Assembly (NCBI GenBank): GCA_964631865.1
Contig: CAZWAK010000007.1
Span: forward strand, 1 to 64,000
DNA: 64,000 bases
Direction of reading: 5' to 3'
Source: JAFDVL01 sp964631865
GTDB lineage: Bacteria > Acidobacteriota > Blastocatellia > RBC074
The position numbers were made by a program, and so were the translations under genes. The notes below the pieces were generated by a model. The model was not told the DNA's origin. It saw only the letters and a program-made list of their open reading frames with translations, and did no database searches. Within the stretch, counting starts at the first letter, position 1. Every line of letters begins with the position of its first letter. This document shows positions 41,976 to 50,479 of this stretch, piece by piece.

Positions 41976-42009
41976 TGGGGCAGGCTGAAAACCTGCCCCA
42001 TATTTTTTC
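41976..42009 (+). terminator. Rho-independent terminator of the stress protein
   Basis: Perfect 9-bp arms TGGGGCAGG (41976-41984) and CCTGCCCCA (41992-42000) around a 7-nt loop, followed by TATTTTTT. It is 14 bp after the stop codon. Confidence 0.9.
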
Positions 42010-42017
42010 GGTGCGCT

Positions 42018-42440
42018 TTATTGCCAATGTTCACTGACGCCCGTGATGCGGTTGATGCGCAGACGAAAGACAATGGTTTCCGCTTGTTCCTGCTTGATCT
42101 GAGACTCTACGGGCGTGAGGTGCGGCAACCGCTGGAACATCGCGCCGAGGATTTGTTCGCGCTCGTCTGCCTCGGTGATCTCTTCGTACTCGCCAAACAC
42201 AATGACGCTCTTCCAGTTGTAATCATCCACGACCTCATCTACTTGCAGGCAAATCTGCGGTTGTGCCCGCATAGCACGAATTTTCAAACCGGGCAGCGAG
42301 TGCATATACAGGTCTTCGCCCGTGTACAAATAGTTGATCGGCAAAACATACGGCTCCTGGTTGACGTTGCAACCCAAACGGCCTAACTGATGAGCTTGCA
42401 GTAAAGCCCGTGCATCTTCTTTTCCAAGCGGTTCAATCAT
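42018..42440 (-). CDS. Pyridoxamine 5'-phosphate oxidase-like flavoprotein (NimA-like)
   Basis: 140 residues. The split-barrel FMN-binding fold of the PNPOx-like/NimA group shows in GRLGCNVNQEPYVLPINYLYTGEDLYMHSLPGLKIRAMRAQPQICLQVDEV (shortened here: PYVLPINYLY and NPQICLQVDEV-like segment) and W-S-VIVFGEYEEI. The C-terminal EQAETIVFRLRINRITGVSE is characteristic. Members bind FMN or F420 and reduce small molecules, or act as stress proteins. Convergent with the universal stress protein across its terminator; both may be stress-related. Confidence 0.85.
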   Translation of the reverse strand: MIEPLGKEDARALLQAHQLGRLGCNVNQEPYVLPINYLYTGEDLYMHSLPGLKIRAMRAQPQICLQVDEVVDDYNWKSVIVFGEYEEITEADEREQILGAMFQRLPHLTPVESQIKQEQAETIVFRLRINRITGVSEHWQ

Positions 42441-42582
42441 AAGTGAAAATTCCTCTCCGGTTGGGATTCAGGCAAGCAGCGTACCGCTTTCGGGCCGGTA
42501 CAGCCACTCTAAATCACGCTTTCTCTCGTCGCGCTCATAATTTTTTATTTTGCCAAAAAAGCGATTGTGCTATTATCCCGCG

Positions 42583-42700
42583 CCGTAAGGAAGGTAGTAA
42601 ATTCAGTCCTTAACCGCTGATTCTCAATCAGCGGTTCGAGAGCAGGTTTTTGCCCGAAAGATTCCTCACCTGCTTGGTAATCCGGTCCCCGAACTCCTTT
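42583..42700 (+). ncRNA. Candidate small structured RNA
   Basis: Three successive hairpins: TAAGGA/TCCTTA (42586-42612), a near-perfect AACCGCTGATT-CTC-AATCAGCGGTT (42612-42636) and AGCAGGT/ACCTGCT (42641-42674). A -35-like TTGCCA (42550) and -10-like TATTAT (42571) with a 15-bp spacer lie upstream. No coding potential is evident. It may be an sRNA or the leader of the gene at 42965. Confidence 0.3.
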
Positions 42701-42964
42701 CAGTGTTTCATAGCCCTGTGTCTTTCGCCTGGATTGGCAGGTTTTGTTCTTTTATAAATTGCTGGCACTTGATCATTCGTTGACCACACATACACATTAT
42801 ATTGGCTATCTTTTTTCCAAGTTAAGGAAACGGCTGACTCGAGAGTAGCATCTGACCGCCAGTCGCAATCTTCGGTAAAGTTCTTCACGACTTTGTTTTT
42901 CTGGTTCACTTGTTTGGTGTACGGCTTATTCAACGATCAACTCAATTGATAGGGAGACAACGCT
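42701..42964. other. Gap with doubtful minus-strand frame
   Basis: A minus-strand open frame (42933-42700, 77 residues, TTG start, no ribosome-binding site) reads DCDWRSDATLESAVSLTWKK and YNVYVWSTNDQVPAIYK. Its codon use is AT-rich compared with the neighbours. It could be a small foreign protein remnant; I see no family match and do not call it a gene. Confidence 0.35.
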
Positions 42965-43231
42965 ATGAGTGCAGCAATTCAGTTAGTCAATCCACAGGCC
43001 ATCTATCCTGAAAGAACCGTCGCAGAGGTCGAGTCCATCACGGTCGGCTCGAACGAACAAAAGCTGCGGCGCGCGCTCGAATACATTCACGAACTGCAAG
43101 CGGAAAACCGCCTGCTCCACGCCGAATTGGCGCGCGCCGAGCGGGCCTTGACGCATCGCGACACGCTGCTGCGCAATGCGATTTTGCGCGAGCAGGAGTT
43201 ACGGGCGGAGTTGGTCAAAGGAGTTTTTTAA
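42965..43231 (+). CDS. Small coiled-coil protein, unknown function
   Basis: 88 residues with a good AGGGAGACAACGCT site. After a short start the whole protein is one predicted coiled coil: KLRRALEYIHELQAENRLLHAELARAERALTHRDTLLRNAILREQELRAELVKGVF, heptads of Leu and Ala with charged flanks. Such small coiled-coil proteins may act as scaffolds or chaperone partners; no domain is recognised. It is a single gene before the PilZ gene on the other strand. Confidence 0.65.
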   Translation: MSAAIQLVNPQAIYPERTVAEVESITVGSNEQKLRRALEYIHELQAENRLLHAELARAERALTHRDTLLRNAILREQELRAELVKGVF

Positions 43232-43378
43232 GATTTCCGGGAAGTCCTCATAAGCCAGCGATGCTCCTCAACCCAGCCCCCTGCAATCGCTGCTCTTCAG
43301 GCCATTCTTCACGAAACTCTTGACCGGCAATCAGAAGCTTGCGGCTGACAAGCCGAAGCGAAGTGTATAAATGCGACG

Positions 43379-43413
43379 AGGCTCACCGATGAATGTGCTT
43401 CATCAATGAGCCT
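43379..43413. terminator. Hairpin between convergent genes
   Basis: AGGCTCA and TGAGCCT close a stem with an inner GATGAA/TTCATC pair around TGTGC. It lies 148 bp after the coiled-coil gene and 30 bp before the PilZ stop codon. There is no T-run, so a Rho-independent role is uncertain. Confidence 0.4.
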
Positions 43414-43442
43414 GCGACGCGCCATCGCTTTGTGCTGCGGCT

Positions 43443-44126
43443 TCAGCGGACGGGTTTGACTTCCCATTGGGAAAGCGCAGATACCGCCATGCCCATCATC
43501 ACCCAACGTTTGGGCGTGGTGAGAAAATGGATGCCCACGCGCCAGAACCCTTCGGCTTGATGGGCGTATTTGACCACGCCTTCCACTTGAAATTGTCCTT
43601 CCAGTCCGTTGAGCCGGAGTAAATCGCCGACGCCGACCTGCCGGTTAAGCGAAACGCAAACGCCGCGCCGACTGACGTTCTCGGTGTAAACTTCGTCCGC
43701 AAATCCTTGTCCGAACCGATCCTTGCCCTCGACGGTCAGCTTCACGCCCAGCCGCACGCGGGTGTCGCGCAAACGGACGCCGGGCATGTCGTCCACCTCT
43801 CTTTCGACACTGCTTTTGTCAATGATCTCCTGCACTTTGGCCAGATCGCTTTCCGCAATTTCCAGAAACCGCACGCCCACGCCCACTTCGCTCTGCACAA
43901 AACGCACCTGCGCTGTGGCTTGAATAAACGTGCGATCCGGTAAATTGAGTCGGAGATGCACCAACGCACCGGCTTGCAAGGGTAATTTGGTTGCAATGAA
44001 AACCCCTCCGATACTGAGGTTCGTCGCTTTGACCCGGTACGTTTCTCCCTGGCAAAACAAAGTTACGGGGTATCCTGTGTCCACGCGGCGATAGCGCCGT
44101 TTATCTGTGTAGTTTTCTTTGGTCAT
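43443..44126 (-). CDS. Tandem PilZ domain protein (c-di-GMP effector)
   Basis: 227 residues with two PilZ modules. The first has the RRYRR motif near the N-terminus and NLSIGGVFI; the second has RLRDTRVRL and NVSRRGVCV, the [D/N]xSxxG partner. The PilZ fold binds cyclic di-GMP; the RxxxR and DxSxxG residues are clear in the first domain, less so in the second. It would change surface or motility functions in response to c-di-GMP. No diguanylate cyclase is nearby. The start is ATG 44126. Confidence 0.9.
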   Translation of the reverse strand: MTKENYTDKRRYRRVDTGYPVTLFCQGETYRVKATNLSIGGVFIATKLPLQAGALVHLRLNLPDRTFIQATAQVRFVQSEVGVGVRFLEIAESDLAKVQEIIDKSSVEREVDDMPGVRLRDTRVRLGVKLTVEGKDRFGQGFADEVYTENVSRRGVCVSLNRQVGVGDLLRLNGLEGQFQVEGVVKYAHQAEGFWRVGIHFLTTPKRWVMMGMAVSALSQWEVKPVR

Positions 44127-44505
44127 GATCGGACTCCACTTTTTCTCGTAGTAATCTCAGGGGCACGGGGGCTGCCATCTGTCAGCTTCTTTGTACGCCG
44201 CTTTTGTTTTCCCGTTGTTTTAATCTGATGATGAAGCTGTAACGCCCTGGAAATCTCGCGCTCTCAGAAAGGCTGAGGCCGGGGCCGGAAGTGGTTCGAT
44301 CAAAGCGTTGATCTGGTGATTTTTCAGAGACTTAAACCCTCCTTCACTCGGCTCTAACACGGCTTGCCTAGACTTGGCGCGTTCGTTGGAAGCGGAACAT
44401 CGTCCGCTTCCTTGTGCTGGAACAAGCCCGGTTGTCTTTGCGAGCTTCGGTCATCCGTTCCAGCGATTCCTGGCTTGACGGGGCGGAAAACGCAAGGGGA
44501 GGCGT
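44127..44505. other. Gap upstream of the small membrane proteins
   Basis: 379 bp with no convincing gene in either direction. It contains the PilZ gene's upstream region and short GC-rich inverted segments (for example GGAAGCGGA / TCCGCTTCC at 44388-44412). A short plus-strand frame (44364-44570) looks unlike protein. Confidence 0.5.
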
Positions 44506-44673
44506 GTGACGGAGAAGGCGAACGAGAAGTCATCCCAGGAAAGGTCATCGCGCCAGCTTGGGGGAGTTGAGCGGGACACGCACTACGGGGGCAAGCCGCA
44601 TGAACCGGGCACCAGCATCATCACAATTTTGCTGCTTTTGCTGATACAGGTTTGGAGGCGCAGGCAAAGTTAG
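44506..44673 (+). CDS. Small single-span membrane protein, 55 aa
   Basis: GTG start with AAGGGGAGG just before it. The first 35 residues are polar and basic (MTEKANEKSSQERSSRQL), followed by a membrane segment (TSIITILLLLLIQVW) and a basic end RRRQS. Its last codons form the left arm of a Rho-independent terminator. Many Leu and Ile codons are spread over one 15-residue stretch, which looks selected, not random. No family is known to me; it may be a subunit of a membrane complex or a spurious frame in a leader RNA. Confidence 0.4.
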   Translation: MTEKANEKSSQERSSRQLGGVERDTHYGGKPHEPGTSIITILLLLLIQVWRRRQS

Positions 44674-44700
44674 GGGGAAATTGTCTGCGCCTTTTTTTTT
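44655..44700 (+). terminator. Rho-independent terminator between two tiny genes
   Basis: GGAGGCGCAGGCAA (44654-44667) and TTGTCTGCGCC (44681-44691) pair around a G/A-rich loop; a run of nine or ten T follows. It separates the 55-residue and 31-residue frames, so the second one likely has its own promoter or is transcribed by read-through. Confidence 0.85.
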
Positions 44701-44722
44701 GCTCGCAACACGGAAGGAGTTT

Positions 44723-44818
44723 ATGCGTCGAGATGTTTTAGCCTTTGGCTCTGTCAGCCTGCTGGTCTTTCTCTTATTGGTCGCTACGATCTGGTATTTG
44801 CTCCCGCCAGTTCGTTGA
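44723..44818 (+). CDS. Tiny membrane protein, 31 aa
   Basis: ATG 44723 is preceded by CGGAAGGAG at ideal spacing. The sequence is a charged start (MRRD) and one membrane helix (VLAFGSVSLLVFLLLVATIW), then YLLPPVR and a stop. The strong ribosome-binding site and a complete, positively started transmembrane segment argue that it is real. Subunits of this size occur in cytochrome oxidases and transport complexes, but the sequence matches none that I know. Confidence 0.55.
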   Translation: MRRDVLAFGSVSLLVFLLLVATIWYLLPPVR

Positions 44819-45055
44819 ATCGCACCAAATCATCGCGCACCGTTGTCGCGTTGCAAGTCGTGAGAACCAGCTTTGCACCGCGCTCCAACAACGCCTCAAA
44901 CAACAGCACCATTTTGCTTTCGAGATGCACGCTCCAGCCACACGCCCGTCAAATCGGGCATTGCCGCAATCGCACGTTGCGTGCGCGGCATGTGCAGGCG
45001 CATCCAAGCGAGGTCAGTGGCGCTGGCATGGACAAAGATGGGGAAGAGAATGAAT
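44819..45055 (-). pseudogene. Adenosylhomocysteinase-like remnant
   Basis: Read on the minus strand, one frame gives DLAWMRLHMPRTQRAIAAMPDL and, after a one-base frameshift near the conserved VHLESK, another gives KMVLLFEALLERGAKLVLTTCNATTVRDDLVRF. Together these match the N-terminal catalytic part of S-adenosylhomocysteine hydrolase (WxxLHMP, HLE.KT, GAEV..T.CNP.TTQDD). About 80 of the roughly 430 residues remain; it is truncated on the left by the small gene and on the right by the cloverleaf repeat. Confidence 0.6.
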
Positions 45056-45065
45056 TGCGATGCCA

Positions 45066-45161
45066 CGCGAAGCGTTTCTCAGTGCTGCGGCTTGACGTAG
45101 CTTTGGCATCGCTACGAAGACAAAAGCGACGTCGAGACCGTCGCACTCCAAACGCTTCGCG
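45066..45161. repeat. Cloverleaf-like interspersed repeat, copy B
   Basis: It shares AGTGCTGCGGCTTGACGTAG and then the identical right part (GCGACGTCGAGACCGTCGC, CACTCCAAACGCTTCGCG) with copy A at 34591-34682. The middle differs (CATCGCTACGAAGAC). It ends 7 bp before the stop codon of TonB receptor B. Confidence 0.88.
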
Positions 45162-45168
45162 TGAACGA

Positions 45169-48100
45169 TCAAAACGTGAACTTCACCGCCAACTGCAATT
45201 GACGCGGGTCGCCCACGCCTTGCCGCAGGAAGCCGTCAAAATTGAACAGCCCCGGCGTAATCAGCGGATTGATGAGGTTCCGGTTATTGAAGGTATTGAA
45301 CATCTCGATGGTCGGAATCAGTGCGAAGCGTTCGCCGCCGAAACGGAACGGACGCGACACGCGCCAATCGAACGAGAAGAATTCGTTTTCCTTGCGCGTC
45401 GTGTTGCGGTTCGTCGCCGTCCGCGTGCCCGGCGTGATCGGTTGCGCGGAACGAGCCTGAATGCGCGTGTTCACCTGCAAACCGCCCCAGATTTCGCCGT
45501 AGAGCAGGAAGTTGAATTTGTGGCGAATGTCGCGGTCGGAGAGCGCGTAATCGAGGCGCAGATTGCGGATGTCGAACGAACGATCTGAGAACGGGTCGCG
45601 TTCGTTGGAGTCGTCGTCCAGGTCTTTCGACCACACGTAATTGCCGTCCAATTGAAAACCTCTGCTCAGCCGTTTGCGCACACCGATTGTGAAGCCACGA
45701 TAGAGCGATTTGCCGACTGAACTTGTAATCGCCGTTTCATCCAGATACGGCGCGAAGATGCCTAGGCGTCCGTAGTTCAAAAAGCGCGTCAGCCGCACGC
45801 CTTTGGAATGCGTGAAGTCGAGATAGAGCGCCGTGTCCGTAGCAATCTGTTGCTCAAACTGCACGTTCGTCGTGTAAATACGCGGGTTCGTGTAATCGCG
45901 GCTGAACGCGCGCACGCCTGAAAAACACGGGAACGGATTGGTGCCGAGCGAGCCGCTACAGGTTTGTGCCGTCGGCGTCAGCACGCCCGGCCACGTCGGC
46001 GCAGGCAAGCCGAACCCGATCAACTCTGTGTTGCGGAAGATGGTTTGTTGCTGCACGCCGTTCGTCGTGATCGAACCGACTTGCGACAACATATTTTGCC
46101 GCGCGTTGTAAATGCCCCACGAAGCGCGCAGCACCGATTTGCTGTTGTTTGCGAAATCCCACGCGAAGCCGATGCGCGGTTGGAACATCTTCCATTGATC
46201 GGGCAACGTGCCATCGGACGGGAAACGCGGATCGCGCAGGAACAAACCGTACGCCGTTTTGGCAGGCTCAACCGTTGGGTTCGGCAAGACCTGTGCTTCC
46301 CAACGCAAACCGAACTGCCACGTGAAGCCGGGACGCCATTGCCATTTGTCCTGCACGAACGCCGCGAACTCATCGTTGTTGATGTCAGACGCACCGGCTG
46401 CATCAGTAGCGGGGCCGCTGGGGCCTGCGCCTTGCAAATACAACAGCAACGGGCCGCCTGTCGCCGTCGTTCCAGTTGGACAAGCGGCTGTCGCGGCGAC
46501 ATACGTTCCGTTCGAGCAGCCTTTGATGTTTGGCCCGAATCCTGCGCCCAGGCTCGCGGGCGAGGCATAACGTAAAAATCCGGTCACGCTGTCAAAGATG
46601 TAGCGCGCGGTGAAGAAGCCGCGAAAGACCTGTGTGTTGTTGCTGCGAATGTATTCGCCGCCGAATTTCAGGTTGTGTCCGCCCGCGATGATGGAGAAGC
46701 TGTCGCGCACCTGAAACCGCTGGAACAATTCATCAATGCCGGGTTGTATAAAGAACGGGCTGCCGAAACGAAACGTCGTGGCAAAGCCCATCGCCGTGTC
46801 CGCCGGGACGTTCGATTGCACGGCGCTGCGCGGACGATCTTCGCGCGAAAACGTCGCGTGAAATTCATTGAGCTTCGTGCTGGACAACGATGAGTACAGG
46901 TTCCAATTCAGCACATTGATTTTGCCCGGCCCTTCCGTGCCGTTCGCCGAATTGCCATACGTCGCCACATCGAAAGTTTCGTTGTCTTTGCGCGAGCGGC
47001 TGAAGTTGTATGAAAACGCAAAATCATTGGCATCGCTGAATTTCCAATCCAGTTTGCCCAAAAACGCCGACGTATTGACCGGTTTTTTCAGCGGCAAGCC
47101 TTCGTCCTGTTGGCGCGTGGTTTTGAAAAAGTTGATGAGCGCGAGGCGTTGGCAATCGGCGCTGCTGTTGATGAGGGCTTCGTTGGCCTGAATCGTCGGA
47201 GCTTGAAGGCTGCACGGCGTGCCAATCGGCACACTCAAATTCGCGCGCGTGAAGTTGCCAGTGATTTGCTCGAACGCGCCGAAGAAAAACGCTTTGTCCT
47301 GCACCAGCGGGCCGCCCAGCGTGCCGCCGAATTGCTCACGGTGAAAATCTTTGAGCGAATTGCCATCGGACGTTTTGGCCGTCATGTTTTCGTGGCGTTG
47401 GAAATGAAAGATCGTGCCGCGAAAATTATTCGTGCCGGATTTGGTGATGACGTTCACGACACCGCCTGCGGTGCGTCCGAATTCAGCCGATGCGCCCGTC
47501 GCCACGACCTGAAATTCCTTGATCGCGTCGAGCGTGATGTCAATGGCCGCGCGCTGTCCGCCGACCTGTTCGCCGAAGAAGCCGTTGTTGTAATCGCCGC
47601 CGTCCAAACTGATGTTATTGAAGACGCCGCGTTGCCCGGCAAAATTGACGACATCGCCGTCCGGCCCTTGCGTGACGCTGACGCCGGGCGTCAGCGTGAG
47701 CATATCCAGAAACTTGCGCCCCAGCACTGGCGTGTTGGAGACCGCGACTTCATTGAGCGTCGAACTGGATTCGGTTTTCACGGTGTCAATCGTCGGCGCA
47801 CTGGTGATCGTGATGGTTTCTTCCACTGACGAAACTTTCATTTGCAACGACAAACTGATCGTTTGTCCGACCGTTAACGAAAGGCTTTCCTGTCGCAGTT
47901 TGGCGTAGCCTTGCTTCGCTACTTGCAACTCGTAACGACCCGGTTGCAATTGCAAAAAAGCAAAGCGCCCTTCCGCATCTGAAACCAAAACTCTCGTCAA
48001 ATTATTGTCCAGATTTTTGGCTTCAATATTCGCACCGGGCACGACTGCGCCGGCCTGATCGGTGACGGTTCCCTGAATAACGCCGGTCGTGCTTTGGGTT

Positions 48101-48171
48101 TGAGCGAAAGCGGGGAGAGAACATAAAAGCAATAATAAGAGGCTGATGCCTCGTCGTAGATGACAAATCAT
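45169..48171 (-). CDS. TonB-dependent receptor B, Oar-like with regulatory-like domain
   Basis: 1000 residues from ATG 48171 (AAGGAGCACGCCA upstream); a longer frame to 48255 is rejected. Signal peptide (GISLLLLLLCSLPAFAQ), carboxypeptidase-regulatory-like domain (about residues 30-110: IQGTVTDQAGAVVPGANIEA and LQLQPGRYELQVAKQGYAKL), plug (VVNFAGQRGVFNNISLDGGDYNN and GRTAGGVVNVITKSGTNNFRGT) and a long barrel ending in QLQLAVKFTF. It imports an unknown ligand with TonB energy. It is related to receptor A in design but clearly divergent in sequence. Confidence 0.94.
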   Translation of the reverse strand: MICHLRRGISLLLLLLCSLPAFAQTQSTTGVIQGTVTDQAGAVVPGANIEAKNLDNNLTRVLVSDAEGRFAFLQLQPGRYELQVAKQGYAKLRQESLSLTVGQTISLSLQMKVSSVEETITITSAPTIDTVKTESSSTLNEVAVSNTPVLGRKFLDMLTLTPGVSVTQGPDGDVVNFAGQRGVFNNISLDGGDYNNGFFGEQVGGQRAAIDITLDAIKEFQVVATGASAEFGRTAGGVVNVITKSGTNNFRGTIFHFQRHENMTAKTSDGNSLKDFHREQFGGTLGGPLVQDKAFFFGAFEQITGNFTRANLSVPIGTPCSLQAPTIQANEALINSSADCQRLALINFFKTTRQQDEGLPLKKPVNTSAFLGKLDWKFSDANDFAFSYNFSRSRKDNETFDVATYGNSANGTEGPGKINVLNWNLYSSLSSTKLNEFHATFSREDRPRSAVQSNVPADTAMGFATTFRFGSPFFIQPGIDELFQRFQVRDSFSIIAGGHNLKFGGEYIRSNNTQVFRGFFTARYIFDSVTGFLRYASPASLGAGFGPNIKGCSNGTYVAATAACPTGTTATGGPLLLYLQGAGPSGPATDAAGASDINNDEFAAFVQDKWQWRPGFTWQFGLRWEAQVLPNPTVEPAKTAYGLFLRDPRFPSDGTLPDQWKMFQPRIGFAWDFANNSKSVLRASWGIYNARQNMLSQVGSITTNGVQQQTIFRNTELIGFGLPAPTWPGVLTPTAQTCSGSLGTNPFPCFSGVRAFSRDYTNPRIYTTNVQFEQQIATDTALYLDFTHSKGVRLTRFLNYGRLGIFAPYLDETAITSSVGKSLYRGFTIGVRKRLSRGFQLDGNYVWSKDLDDDSNERDPFSDRSFDIRNLRLDYALSDRDIRHKFNFLLYGEIWGGLQVNTRIQARSAQPITPGTRTATNRNTTRKENEFFSFDWRVSRPFRFGGERFALIPTIEMFNTFNNRNLINPLITPGLFNFDGFLRQGVGDPRQLQLAVKFTF

Positions 48172-48436
48172 TGGCGTGCTCCTTCTCGAAAAAAATAACC
48201 TGTGTCTCAAGTTTCTTGTGACCGCATTTGATGGCTGGCGATTGTATGAAGCCATCCCGCATTCGGCAAGGGCTGGGAAAGATTTTTGCGCAAATCAAAT
48301 CCATGTTAGCGCGAGGTTAAGCGGAGCCAATATTAACAGGGGTTTGCTGCATCATTTTGACAATGTGAGCGAGGATGGCCACAATGCAGGCGCGTCGTTT
48401 TTCTTCGTCAAAATGTTCCGAAACTGAGGAGGTCTT

Positions 48437-49201
48437 TTGCGCTACCAACTCGCGCTCACACGCAAGCCGGGCAACTCGTTTCGCCAGGGCATCACGACCG
48501 CCCAACTCGGTGCGCCGAACATCGCGCTGGCCTTGCAGCAACACGCACAATACGTTGCCGCGCTCCGAGCCTGTGGCCTTGTGGTGCTTGAGCGGGAAGC
48601 CGATGAGCGATTCCCCGATGGTTGTTTTGTCGAAGACACGGCGCTCATCACCGCCGAATTCGCGGTCATCACGAATCCTGGTGCGCCGAGCCGACGCGGC
48701 GAAACGGCGGCGATAGCGGCGGTGTTGCAGCAGTATCGCCCGCTGAAGTTTTTGCCTCAGGCAGTAACGTTGGACGGCGGCGATGTGTTGTTGATTGAGC
48801 AAACTTTTTACGTCGGCCTTTCGGCACGCACGACGATGGAAGCCGCGTCAGCATTGGCCGAAATCGTTCAGCCACACGGTTACGAAGTGGTTCCCATCGT
48901 GGTCGCAGACATCCTGCATTTGAAAACCAGCGTTTGTTACCTGGGCGATAAAACGATTGTCGCCACGCAACAATTCGCTGGTTGCTCTGAGTTTCGAGAC
49001 TACCAAAAAATCGTGACGTTGCCCGCCGAAGACTACGCCGCGAATTGTTTGCGCATCAATGACCACATCGTGATGGCGGCGGGCTTCCCGGAGTTGAAAC
49101 GCAAGCTGCAACAACTTGAATGTCCGGTGCTGGAAGTGGAAATGAGCGAGTTCCGCAAGATGGATGGCGGGCTGACCTGTTGTTCGCTGTTGTTGTCATA
49201 G
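48437..49201 (+). CDS. Dimethylarginine dimethylaminohydrolase (amidinotransferase superfamily)
   Basis: 254 residues. The start is a TTG at 48437 with GAGGAGGTC upstream. The DDAH pattern is present: FPDGCFVEDTALI near residue 60, DGGDVLLI, HLKTSVCYLG (catalytic His region) and the C-terminal catalytic Cys in GGLTCCSL. It hydrolyses methylated arginines to citrulline and an amine, or a related amidino compound. It is followed 9 bp later by the sialidase-like gene, so they are probably co-transcribed. Confidence 0.9.
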   Translation: MRYQLALTRKPGNSFRQGITTAQLGAPNIALALQQHAQYVAALRACGLVVLEREADERFPDGCFVEDTALITAEFAVITNPGAPSRRGETAAIAAVLQQYRPLKFLPQAVTLDGGDVLLIEQTFYVGLSARTTMEAASALAEIVQPHGYEVVPIVVADILHLKTSVCYLGDKTIVATQQFAGCSEFRDYQKIVTLPAEDYAANCLRINDHIVMAAGFPELKRKLQQLECPVLEVEMSEFRKMDGGLTCCSLLLS

Positions 49202-49210
49202 GAGTGAAAT

Positions 49211-50461
49211 ATGAAATTGCTTGTCACGCTGATGAGCCTGTGTTTATTGAGTCTCGCGCCCGTTTGGGGGCAAACGAAAGCCAAATCGTTCCTCACCTCT
49301 GAACTGATTTTTCCGCTCGAACATTGGCACAACCACGCTTCGTGCATCGTCGAAGCGCCCAACGGCGATCTGCTTGTCTGCTGGTTTCACGGCTCCGGCG
49401 AACGCCAAGCGGACGATGTGATCGTTGAGGGCGCACGTTTGAAAAAAGGCGCGAAGCAATGGTCGCCGCGCTTCACGATGGCCGACACGCCGGGCTATCC
49501 CGACACGAATTGCACGATGTTCGTTGATCCAAACAATCGCCTGTGGCTGCTGTGGCCGACGATTATGGCGAACCTGTGGGAAAGCGCGTTGATGAAATAC
49601 AAAATTGCTTCGCAGTGGACAGGCACAGGTGCGCCGAAGTGGGACGTGCAGGAAGTCTTGCACGTCACGCCGGGACAAGAGTTCGTGGACGGTGTGAACA
49701 AGGCGATGGATCAACTGGAACACACGAACGCGCAATCGTCAGAATATCCGCGCGAAACCTTGCAAGCTTACATCGCACGAATGCGCAAGATGGCTGCCGA
49801 CAAACTCACGCGCCGCATCGGTTGGATGACGCGCGCGCATCCGTTTGTTTTGGACAACAAGCGCCTCATCGTGCCGCTCTATTCCGATGGCTTTTCAATT
49901 TCGTTGATGGCGATTACAGACGATTGGGGCCAGACGTGGCACACAAGCACGCCGCTGGTCGGCGGCGGCAACATTCAACCGAGCATCGTGCGCAAGCGCG
50001 ATGGCACGCTCTACACGCTGATGCGCGACAACGGCCCGCCGCCGAAACGCCTGCATCAAAGCGAATCGAAAGACAACGGCGAAACCTGGTCGCCCGTGAC
50101 CGACAGCGAACATCCGAATCCCGGCTCCGGCGCTGAAATCATTGGTTTGCGCAACGGGCATTGGGCGTTGATTTCCAACGACACCGAACGCGGTCGCCAC
50201 AGCCTCGCCGTTGCCATTTCCGACGACGAAGGCAAAACGTGGAAATGGAAACGTCATCTCGAACTTGATACCTCAGCCGAAGCCAGTTCGTTTCACTACC
50301 CCTCGCTCCTCCAAGCCAAAGACGGCACGTTGCACGCCACCTACAGTTATTTCGTGAATAAAAAAGAAGTGCCTGTGGACAAAGACGGCAAGCCGATGCG
50401 CAAGGCGATCAAGCACGCGCATTTCAATGAAGAGTGGGTGATGGAAGGCAATTCCAAGTAA
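49211..50461 (+). CDS. Secreted sialidase-like six-bladed propeller
   Basis: 416 residues with a signal peptide (LLVTLMSLCLLSLAPVWG). BNR/Asp-box-like repeats are seen: PNGDLLVCWFHG, TDDWGQTWHTS, SKDNGETWSPV, SDDEGKTWKWK. This is the exo-alpha-sialidase-like family that is common in Acidobacteria and Planctomycetes. Many members are not true sialidases; the Arg triad cannot be placed with certainty. It is likely an extracellular or periplasmic glycosidase-like enzyme. It is read from the same transcript as the dimethylargininase and converges with murQ. Confidence 0.85.
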   Translation: MKLLVTLMSLCLLSLAPVWGQTKAKSFLTSELIFPLEHWHNHASCIVEAPNGDLLVCWFHGSGERQADDVIVEGARLKKGAKQWSPRFTMADTPGYPDTNCTMFVDPNNRLWLLWPTIMANLWESALMKYKIASQWTGTGAPKWDVQEVLHVTPGQEFVDGVNKAMDQLEHTNAQSSEYPRETLQAYIARMRKMAADKLTRRIGWMTRAHPFVLDNKRLIVPLYSDGFSISLMAITDDWGQTWHTSTPLVGGGNIQPSIVRKRDGTLYTLMRDNGPPPKRLHQSESKDNGETWSPVTDSEHPNPGSGAEIIGLRNGHWALISNDTERGRHSLAVAISDDEGKTWKWKRHLELDTSAEASSFHYPSLLQAKDGTLHATYSYFVNKKEVPVDKDGKPMRKAIKHAHFNEEWVMEGNSK

Positions 50462-50479
50462 AGCTGCGCCCGCGAACAC

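Noticed and set aside
42600..42700. A tRNA gene, because of the hairpin with a CTC loop and a GGTTCGAG-like segment.
   Set aside because: The arms do not fit a cloverleaf: no acceptor stem, no D arm, and the stem with the CTC loop is far too long for an anticodon arm.
42700..42933. A 77-residue minus-strand frame with a protein-like sequence.
   Set aside because: TTG start, no ribosome-binding site and unusual composition. It may be a foreign remnant but cannot be supported as a gene.
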